Shown piece after piece: positions 1 to 3,816 of a stretch of DNA of 7,485 bases. Every line of letters begins with the position of its first letter. The first letter of the stretch is position 1. The DNA comes from an uncultured Erysipelotrichaceae bacterium (GTDB lineage: Bacteria; Bacillota_I; Bacilli_A; RF39; UBA660). A program made the position numbers and the translations under genes. The stretch is from contig CACXEZ010000114.1 of the NCBI GenBank assembly GCA_902766815.1, forward strand, positions 1-7,485. Reading direction: 5' to 3'. The notes under the pieces were generated by a model. It searched no databases, was not told the DNA's origin, and saw only the letters and a program-made list of their open reading frames with translations.

Positions 1-15
1 ACTTTTTTTAACCAT
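1..15 (-). CDS. Possible start of a leftward gene truncated by the window edge
   Basis: Reading the minus strand, an ATG at 15-13 is followed by four sense codons (Val-Lys-Lys-Ser) before the sequence ends. A Shine-Dalgarno-like AAAAGGTG (plus-strand 22-29) sits six bases upstream of it, which is the spacing seen at other genes here. This is the only evidence for a gene. Five codons give no product identity. If real, it is transcribed divergently from the spoIIA-like operon. It could equally be a chance ATG in AT-rich DNA. Confidence 0.35.
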
Positions 16-56
16 TTGTAGCACCTTTTAATCCTTTATATATATAATAACACAAA

Positions 57-80
57 AAACGCACAATTTCTCATGCGTTT
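57..80 (-). terminator. Hairpin with U-tract on the minus strand (terminator or leader attenuator)
   Basis: AAACGCA (57-63) pairs perfectly with TGCGTTT (74-80) around a 10-base loop. Read on the minus strand, the stem is followed by a run of six T residues (stem end plus 54-56), so it has the form of a weak intrinsic terminator for leftward transcription. On the plus strand there is no U-tract. It lies about 40 bases upstream of the putative leftward start at 15, so it could end a short antisense/leader transcript or attenuate that gene. The stem is only 7 bp with three G-C pairs. Confidence 0.4.
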
Positions 81-198
81 ATCCTGACACTAAAAGATAA
101 AAACAAAAGTTCTTATCATAATTCTTTCTTTATCAACATCACCTAAGAAAATATATATAATATGACTGAATTTACAAAACCAAAAACTTCTAAAACAG

Positions 199-226
199 AA
201 AGGAATTTACTATAAAAAAAGCGAAT
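199..226 (+). promoter_or_regulatory. Sigma-H-type promoter upstream of the spoIIA-like operon
   Basis: AAAGGAATT (199-207) fits the Bacillus sigma-H -35 consensus RNAGGAWWW at every position. AGCGAAT (220-226) fits the -10 consensus RNNGAAT at every position. The 12-base spacer is within the known 11-12 range. In B. subtilis the spoIIA operon is a classic sigma-H target, so the match sits where it would be expected. It would give a leader of about 120 bases ahead of the first gene, and both Spo0A boxes would then lie downstream of the start. The match is seen directly; its use is inferred. Confidence 0.55.
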
Positions 227-265
227 AATATAATTGAAGGGCTTATAACAAAAAAAGGCTAATAA

Positions 266-272
266 TGTCGAA
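266..272 (+). promoter_or_regulatory. Spo0A box 1 (TGTCGAA)
   Basis: This is an exact match to the Spo0A binding consensus TGNCGAA. It is in the same orientation as a second exact match beginning 26 bp downstream, and both lie within 90 bp of a SpoIIAA-like start codon. Spo0A~P controls spoIIA in Bacillus. A single 7-mer would be weak evidence, but two exact copies in front of this particular operon are hard to dismiss. Confidence 0.55.
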
Positions 273-284
273 CGCATAATTGGT

Positions 285-305
285 CTAGTTTTGTCGAAAA
301 ACTAG
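285..305. repeat. Inverted repeat around Spo0A box 2
   Basis: CTAGTTTT (285-292) is the exact reverse complement of AAAACTAG (298-305), with a 5-base centre GTCGA. The box TGTCGAA spans the centre. In RNA made from the upstream sigma-H-type promoter it would form an 8-bp hairpin about 48 bases before the first start codon. It could be an mRNA fold or part of a DNA-binding site. It lacks a U-tract, so it is not a terminator. Confidence 0.4.
292..298 (+). promoter_or_regulatory. Spo0A box 2 (TGTCGAA within an extended TTTTGTCGAAAAA)
   Basis: This exact TGTCGAA match is flanked by T and A runs that fit the extended 0A-box form TTTGTCGAAA. It ends about 22 bases before a possible -10 element (TATGAT, 321-326), so it would overlap the -35 region of that promoter. 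That geometry resembles Spo0A-activated sigma-A promoters such as spoIIG. It also lies in the centre of a short inverted repeat (285-305). Confidence 0.6.
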
Positions 306-320
306 TAATATAAAATAGAT

Positions 321-326
321 TATGAT
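321..326 (+). promoter_or_regulatory. Possible sigma-A -10 element (TATGAT) below the Spo0A boxes
   Basis: TATGAT differs from the TATAAT consensus at one position and would start transcription near 333, just ahead of the ribosome binding site at 341-349. At the usual 17-base spacing the -35 position (298-303) reads AAAAAC, far from consensus, as is typical of activator-dependent promoters, and it touches Spo0A box 2. In this AT-rich DNA a lone -10 match is weak evidence. Confidence 0.3.
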
Positions 327-352
327 AAATTTAAATAGCAAAGGGTGATAAA

Positions 353-688
353 ATGTTACGGGTTCGAACCGAATATAGAAAAGGAGTTCTCTTTGTAAGA
401 CTCGTAGGGAGGATAGATAATGAGGGTTATTTAGAACAGATAAACGAACTGATAGAAGAATTTGGAATCAGGTTTATCGTATTAAATGTTACAGATTTAA
501 ATGATGTTTCCTTAACAAACATAAGTCATATGAAAAAATATATTCAAAAATTAAAGAAGAAAAAGCGACTATTGTTAATATGTGATGAAAGTGAATTAAG
601 GAATCCATTATTTAACAAAAACATCTCAAGAATAAAAAATGAGATAGAAGCTTTTTCTTTAATCAACAGAAAGGATGCATATGAATGA
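353..688 (+). CDS. spoIIAA: STAS-domain anti-anti-sigma factor, divergent SpoIIAA-like
   Basis: This 111-aa protein has the length and layout of SpoIIAA, the small cytoplasmic STAS protein that frees SigF from the anti-sigma kinase SpoIIAB. Residues 11-19 (GVLFVRLVG) and 40-49 (RFIVLNVTDL) match the first strands of the SpoIIAA fold, and 71-79 match a later strand. In SpoIIAA the next motif is DSSG, whose second Ser is the phosphorylation site. Here positions 53-56 read S-L-T-N, leaving a Thr at the phospho-acceptor position and losing the Asp and Gly. The start is supported by AAGGGTGAT four bases upstream. The gene overlaps the following sigma gene by eight bases (ATGAATGA), so translation is probably coupled and no spoIIAB lies between them. 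The identity rests on length, strands and operon position. It may have lost phospho-switching or may bind sigma directly. Confidence 0.62.
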   Translation: MLRVRTEYRKGVLFVRLVGRIDNEGYLEQINELIEEFGIRFIVLNVTDLNDVSLTNISHMKKYIQKLKKKKRLLLICDESELRNPLFNKNISRIKNEIEAFSLINRKDAYE

Positions 689-1355
689 TAATTCTACACT
701 TACTAAATTAATTAAAGAAAATAAAGGCTTAATTTGCAAAATTATCAATAAATATACTGCGTATTATGAGTTTGATGACCTTTATCAAGTAAGTACAATT
801 GGTATAATAAAAGCATGGGAGAACTATGAACAAGAAAAAGGTGTGAAATTTACAACTTATGCTTATAAATACATCTTGAGTGAAGTAATTGCTTTTGTAA
901 ATAATTCTAAATTAATAAAAACATCAAAAGAATATCATAGATTATATAAAAAGATATTAGAATCAAGAACTTTATTGACTCAAAAGCTAATGAAAGAACC
1001 AACCAATCACGAAATAGCCTTATTTTTGGAAATAGATGAACAGATGATTAATGATGTAATGAGATACCAAGACAATGTAAAGAGTTTAGAAGAAATTACT
1101 TATGAAGATGGTAAAAAACTAACACTCTTGGATAAAATGGCCATCAACGAAAATAACGTAAACATAGATAACATTTCTTTAAAAGAAGGCTTAAAAACTC
1201 TTTCTAGTGAGGAATTAACCTTAATACAGATGCGATATTTCGAAGATAAAACTCAAAGTGAAGTTGCCTCTTATTTGGGAACAAATCAAGTACAAGTATC
1301 CAGAAAAGAGCAAAAAGTATTAAAAAAATTAAAAAATAATCTTTGCCAAACCTAG
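681..1355 (+). CDS. sigF: Sporulation RNA polymerase sigma factor, SigF-type (sigma-70 family)
   Basis: This 224-aa protein is a sigma-70 family factor closest by eye to forespore SigF. Region 2 runs over about 12-80 with the core-binding part FDDLYQVSTIGIIKAWENY (31-49) and KFTTYAYKYILSEV (56-69). Region 3 covers about 84-150. Region 4 holds TQSEVASYLGTNQVQVSR (191-208), nearly the SigF helix-turn-helix; SigG has QAQVSR there. Start choice: ATG 681 lies six bases after AAAGG (670-674), whereas ATG 675 directly abuts it and would have no spacing. Odd points: the N-terminus is some 30 residues shorter than in B. subtilis SigF, and the conserved RDDGTVKVSRS stretch around region 2.4 reads NNSKLIKTSKE here, so -10 recognition may differ. 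The SpoVA genes follow as in Bacillus and Clostridium. A SigG role cannot be excluded. Confidence 0.78.
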   Translation: MNDNSTLTKLIKENKGLICKIINKYTAYYEFDDLYQVSTIGIIKAWENYEQEKGVKFTTYAYKYILSEVIAFVNNSKLIKTSKEYHRLYKKILESRTLLTQKLMKEPTNHEIALFLEIDEQMINDVMRYQDNVKSLEEITYEDGKKLTLLDKMAINENNVNIDNISLKEGLKTLSSEELTLIQMRYFEDKTQSEVASYLGTNQVQVSRKEQKVLKKLKNNLCQT

Positions 1356-1375
1356 ATAATTAAACGGTTTGGTAA
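1343..1375 (+). repeat. Inverted repeat spanning the sigF stop codon
   Basis: CCAAACC (1346-1352) is the exact reverse complement of GGTTTGG (1366-1372). A G-T wobble and two flanking T-A pairs extend the stem to about ten pairs. The 13-base loop contains the TAG stop codon. It is followed by A residues rather than T, so it does not look like an intrinsic terminator on this strand. It may stabilise the 3' end of the spoIIA-like mRNA or act with the next dyad. Confidence 0.4.
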
Positions 1376-1378
1376 AAA

Positions 1379-1397
1379 TGTAACCGAATCGGTTACA
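1379..1397. promoter_or_regulatory. Perfect 8-3-8 dyad upstream of the XRE gene, candidate operator
   Basis: TGTAACCG (1379-1386) and CGGTTACA (1390-1397) are exact reverse complements separated by AAT. The size and symmetry suit a site for a dimeric helix-turn-helix repressor, and it lies 43 bases before the start of a small XRE gene, where an autoregulatory operator would be expected. On the minus strand the hairpin is followed by five T residues, so a leftward terminator is an alternative, though no leftward gene precedes it. Its GC-rich arms stand out from the surrounding AT-rich DNA. Confidence 0.5.
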
Positions 1398-1440
1398 GAA
1401 AAAAGTTTCAATTTGTGAGAAAATATTATCAGGTGATAAC

Positions 1441-1695
1441 ATGACAAATACGCATAAAAGAAATGAAGATGTACACGAGATAATTGCTGCAAATATTAAA
1501 GAGTATCGAAAAAAAGCAAAAATAACACAAGCAGAATTAGCAGAAAGAACACATTTTTCACACGAATTTATAAGAAGAATAGAAGCGCCAAATGGAAAAA
1601 AATACTTTTCTTTAGATACTCTAGTACAAATTTCAAGAGCTTTAAATGTTGGAATTGAAGAATTAGTAAAAGGAATAAACAGTGAAGATAAATAA
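1441..1695 (+). CDS. Small XRE-family (HTH_3) DNA-binding protein
   Basis: This 84-aa protein is almost entirely a lambda Cro/C1-type helix-turn-helix domain. Helix 1 lies near ANIKEYRKKAKI (17-28), the HTH at TQAELAERTHFSHEFIRRIE (29-48), and the closing helices at SLDTLVQISRALNV (57-70) with the typical end GIEELV. It probably acts as a cytoplasmic dimeric repressor. AGGTGAT (1431-1437) precedes the ATG at a short but usable distance. A perfect dyad upstream may be its operator, and its stop codon lies in the loop of its own terminator (1677-1713), so it forms a single-gene unit. It sits between sigF and spoVAC, which are adjacent in Bacillus and Clostridium, so it looks inserted or recruited there. 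Targets are unknown; a role in sporulation timing is only inference. Confidence 0.8.
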   Translation: MTNTHKRNEDVHEIIAANIKEYRKKAKITQAELAERTHFSHEFIRRIEAPNGKKYFSLDTLVQISRALNVGIEELVKGINSEDK

Positions 1696-1713
1696 ACTTA
1701 CACTGTTTTTTTT
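1677..1713 (+). terminator. Intrinsic terminator of the XRE gene
   Basis: AAACAGTG (1677-1684) pairs exactly with CACTGTTT (1701-1708). AAG (1685-1687) and CTT (1697-1699) can extend the stem inward past one bulged A. Eight T residues run from 1706 to 1713. The stop codon of the XRE gene (1693-1695) is inside the loop. It separates the XRE/sigF side from the spoVA operon and implies that spoVA has its own promoter. Confidence 0.75.
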
Positions 1714-1742
1714 GTATATTTTTATAGATTCTCATCATACTA
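1714..1742 (+). promoter_or_regulatory. Sigma-G-type forespore promoter of the spoVA operon
   Basis: GTATA (1714-1718) fits the sigma-G -35 consensus GHATR and CATACTA (1736-1742) fits the -10 consensus CATNHTA, with a 17-base spacer. B. subtilis spoVA is transcribed by sigma-G, so the position makes biological sense, and the preceding terminator demands a promoter here. The weak point is that the start codon of spoVAC is only 15 bases after the -10 element, so the leader would be under ten bases and would keep only part of the Shine-Dalgarno site. Confidence 0.5.
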
Positions 1743-1756
1743 AAAGTGGTGATAAT

Positions 1757-2197
1757 ATGAACAATGAACAATATAATGAATTTATCAAAAAATATACTCC
1801 CAAACCAAAGGTACTAGAAAATGCTTTTGTTTCATTTTTCGCAGGAGGTTTACTAGGAGCATTCAGTGAATTATTACTAGAATTATATCAGATGTGGCTC
1901 CATTTACCAAGAAAAGAATCAGGAGTATTAGTGATTTTAACTTTAATTACAGCAGCATCAATCTTAACAGCACTAGGAATATTTGATATTTTCGTAACCA
2001 AATTAAAAAGTGCTTTGATAATTCCTATCACTGGATTTGCACACTCAATGACATCAGCAGCATTAGAATATAAAACAGAAGGATTTGTATTAGGAATTGG
2101 GGCTAATATATTTAAATTAGCTGGTACAGTAATTCTTTATGGAGTAGTATCGGTATACTTATTTGGACTAATTCGATTAGTTATTACGGGAGGGTAG
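1757..2197 (+). CDS. spoVAC: Stage V sporulation protein AC (SpoVAC), DPA channel subunit
   Basis: This 146-aa polytopic membrane protein belongs to the SpoVAC/SpoVAEB family. In B. subtilis SpoVAC is a mechanosensitive inner-membrane channel component for dipicolinic acid uptake into the forespore and release at germination. Visible family features are KYTPKPKVLENAF (12-24), hydrophobic segments at about 22-46, 57-80, 84-104 and 110-143, the GFAHSM motif (93-98) and EGFVLGIGANIFKLAGTVI (108-126). The family is usually about 150 aa. I start it at ATG 1757, after GGTGAT (1748-1753). A longer in-frame ATG at 1682 would overlap the XRE gene and its terminator and would add 25 residues with no family match. 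It is the first gene of the C-D-E operon, with one base between its stop and spoVAD. Confidence 0.92.
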   Translation: MNNEQYNEFIKKYTPKPKVLENAFVSFFAGGLLGAFSELLLELYQMWLHLPRKESGVLVILTLITAASILTALGIFDIFVTKLKSALIIPITGFAHSMTSAALEYKTEGFVLGIGANIFKLAGTVILYGVVSVYLFGLIRLVITGG

Positions 2198-2198
2198 A

Positions 2199-3197
2199 AT
2201 GACAACAACTTACAAAAATGTTTATGTATTAGATACCAGTACCATTGCTGGAATATATGAATCAAATGGACCATTAAAAAAGTATTATGATAAAGTGCTA
2301 ACAAAAGATTTATACTTTGGAGAAAACAGCTGGGAAAAAGCAGAAATCAAACTATTAAAAGATACAATATCTCTGTTGCTACAAAAAACAAAAATGAAAG
2401 AAGAAAATATAGATTTACTTATCGCAGGGGATTTACAAAATCAAATTGCATCCAGTGATTATACAGCAAGAGATCTAAATATACCTTTCTTAGGTATTTA
2501 TAATGCATGTGCTACCAGCGCCGAAGGCCTAATCATTGGTTCAACCTTCTTAGAAAGCAAAAAAATAAAAAATTGCTTAATATCTACTGTCAGTCACAAT
2601 ATGGCAGCTGAAAAACAATATCGCAATCCGACTGAGTATGGAACTCCTAAACCAGAAACAGCAACTTTCACAGCAACAGGAGGAGCGGCCATCATATTAA
2701 CAAATAAAAAAACCAGTATCCGTATCGAAGCATCTACGGTAGGAAAAACTATTGATAAAGGAGTAAAAGATGTCAATCATATGGGAGCCGTTATGGCCCC
2801 CGCAGCAGCAGATACCATTTATAGACATCTAACAGACTTAAAAAGAAAACCATCTTACTATGATATGATCTTAACAGGAGATTTAGGAAAATATGGAAAA
2901 GAAATCTTAATAAATTACCTTAAAAAAGAATACAATATGGATATTTCAAATAATTATAACGATTGTGGAACCATGCTTTATGATGTAGAAAAACAACCAG
3001 TCTTAGCCGGTGGCTCTGGACCAGTATGTAGTGCACTAGTAAATTTCGGCTATATCTATCAACAATTAAAAGAGAAAAAAATAAAACGTGTATTGATAGT
3101 ACCAACGGGAGCTCTATTTTCACCAACAATGTTTTTCCAAAAAGAATCCATTCCAGCCATAGCTCATGCGGTGAGTTTGGAGGTGGTAGAATCATGA
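2199..3197 (+). CDS. spoVAD: Stage V sporulation protein AD (SpoVAD), DPA-binding thiolase-fold protein
   Basis: This 332-aa protein is close to the roughly 338-aa length of SpoVAD, a thiolase/KAS-III-like fold protein that binds dipicolinic acid at the spore inner membrane and works with the SpoVAC and SpoVAE channel subunits. The N-terminal thiolase half includes DLLIAGDLQNQ (72-82) and NACATSAEGL (102-111), with Cys104 at the position of the thiolase nucleophile. SHNMAAEKQYRNPTEYG (132-148) and the TATFTATGGAAIIL stretch (154-167) are characteristic of SpoVAD. The C-terminal half contains DCGTMLYD, GGSGPVCSA and PTGALFSPT. No membrane segment is evident. GGGAGGG (2188-2194) sits just ahead of the ATG, and the 3' end overlaps spoVAE by four bases (ATGA), indicating coupled translation. 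Confidence 0.94.
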   Translation: MTTTYKNVYVLDTSTIAGIYESNGPLKKYYDKVLTKDLYFGENSWEKAEIKLLKDTISLLLQKTKMKEENIDLLIAGDLQNQIASSDYTARDLNIPFLGIYNACATSAEGLIIGSTFLESKKIKNCLISTVSHNMAAEKQYRNPTEYGTPKPETATFTATGGAAIILTNKKTSIRIEASTVGKTIDKGVKDVNHMGAVMAPAAADTIYRHLTDLKRKPSYYDMILTGDLGKYGKEILINYLKKEYNMDISNNYNDCGTMLYDVEKQPVLAGGSGPVCSALVNFGYIYQQLKEKKIKRVLIVPTGALFSPTMFFQKESIPAIAHAVSLEVVES

Positions 3198-3544
3198 TTT
3201 ATTTCAATGCTTTCTTATTTTGTGGAACAGTATGTATGATTTCTCAATTAATCCTAGATAATACTAAATTAACTCCAGGACATGTTACCTCCCTATTTGT
3301 AATAGTAGGGGCGTTTCTAGATATTTTTGGCATTTATGATAAATTTGTCTTATACTGTGGAGCAGGAGCTATCATACCAATTACTTCATTCGGACACTTA
3401 TTAATTCATGGAGCAATGGATATAGCCGGTGAAATGGGACCATTAGGTCTAGCATTCGGAATTTTTGACTTAACATCAGCAGGCATCAGTGTTGCTGTCG
3501 TAGCAGCCTTCACCTTATGCTTAATATTTAAACCAAAACATTAA
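3194..3544 (+). CDS. spoVAE: Stage V sporulation protein AE (SpoVAEb-type), DPA channel subunit
   Basis: This 116-aa integral membrane protein is homologous in pattern to SpoVAC and corresponds to SpoVAE(b), the third subunit of the minimal DPA channel set found in clostridia. Hydrophobic segments lie at about 4-22, 30-48, 51-72 and 84-112. Family motifs include QLILDNTKLTPGH (18-30), VGAFLDIFGIYDKF (38-51), GAGAIIPITSFGH (56-68) and GPLGLAFGIFDLTSAGIS (82-99). The start is supported by GGAGGTGG (3179-3186) seven bases upstream and by the ATGA overlap with spoVAD. The stop codon runs into a strong terminator, so the operon ends here. The spoVAA, spoVAB, spoVAEa and spoVAF genes found in Bacillus are not present, which matches the reduced clostridial arrangement. 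Confidence 0.92.
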   Translation: MIYFNAFLFCGTVCMISQLILDNTKLTPGHVTSLFVIVGAFLDIFGIYDKFVLYCGAGAIIPITSFGHLLIHGAMDIAGEMGPLGLAFGIFDLTSAGISVAVVAAFTLCLIFKPKH

Positions 3545-3578
3545 AGTTTACTAAAATATTACTTTTAGTAAACTTTTT
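3543..3578 (+). terminator. Intrinsic terminator of the spoVA operon
   Basis: A 14-bp perfect stem (3543-3556 with 3563-3576) closes a 6-base loop TATTAC and leads into a T-run ending at 3578. It begins inside the spoVAE stop codon. The stem is AT-rich but long and faultless. A-residues on the 5' side could also let it function leftward. Confidence 0.88.
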
Positions 3579-3727
3579 CTATAATATATTGCAAATTCCT
3601 TAAATATGATTATAATTAAAAGTGCTCAATCCAAAACAAAAAAATGATAAAAAAGTAATTTTAAAATAAACTAAGAAGGTTTAATCATTGACAGTAAAGT
3701 AATAAGAAAAAAGTTTAAATTAAGATA

Positions 3728-3794
3728 ATGCAACCCAAAATTGACAAAAAACAACTAAAAATTGGTAGCATGCAACCACCTTCTATACTATACT
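3728..3794 (+). promoter_or_regulatory. Promoter and operator-like repeats of the membrane XRE gene
   Basis: TTGGTA (3762-3767), a 16-base spacer and TATACT (3784-3789) form a plausible sigma-A promoter; TATACT recurs at 3789-3794. A start near 3796 would leave a short leader with the strong site AAGGAGG (3803-3809). ATGCAACC occurs at 3728-3735 and again at 3770-3777, exactly 42 bp apart, about four helical turns. The second copy is half of an imperfect 16-bp palindrome (3763-3778, one mismatched pair) lying between -35 and -10, where a repressor would block RNA polymerase. Autoregulation by the encoded XRE domain is the simplest inference. The rest of 3579-3727 shows only AT-rich DNA. Confidence 0.45.
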
Positions 3795-3816
3795 TGCCAT
3801 GTAAGGAGGAAAAGTT

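Larger units (their letters stand above)
16..352. other. Gene-poor divergent control region upstream of the spoIIA-like operon
   Basis: I find no convincing protein gene in this very AT-rich stretch on either strand, only peptides of about ten codons or fewer. What it does hold is listed separately: a hairpin with a U-tract on the minus strand (57-80), a sigma-H-type promoter match (199-226), two Spo0A boxes (266-272 and 292-298), a short inverted repeat around the second box, and a possible -10 element (321-326). Between 81 and 198 I see nothing I can name. No tRNA, CRISPR or IS signal is visible. Confidence 0.6.

Noticed and set aside
675..680. ATG 675 as the sigma factor start
   Set aside because: The Shine-Dalgarno bases AAAGG directly abut it, leaving no spacing. 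ATG 681 is correctly spaced and forms the common ATGAATGA overlap.
1682..1756. Longer SpoVAC reading frame beginning at ATG 1682
   Set aside because: It overlaps the XRE gene and its terminator, has no ribosome binding site, and the extra 25 residues lack family similarity. ATG 1757 has GGTGAT in front and gives the usual length.
2594..3195. Two minus-strand open frames inside spoVAD (2594-2776 and 2920-3195)
   Set aside because: They lie opposite a fully conserved SpoVAD frame, have no ribosome binding sites and no recognisable features; they are antisense shadows.
3741..3746. TTGACA as the -35 of the membrane XRE promoter (also TTGACA at 3688-3693)
   Set aside because: Neither has a convincing -10 at 16-18 bases. 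TTGGTA with TATACT is better spaced, though the point is not settled.
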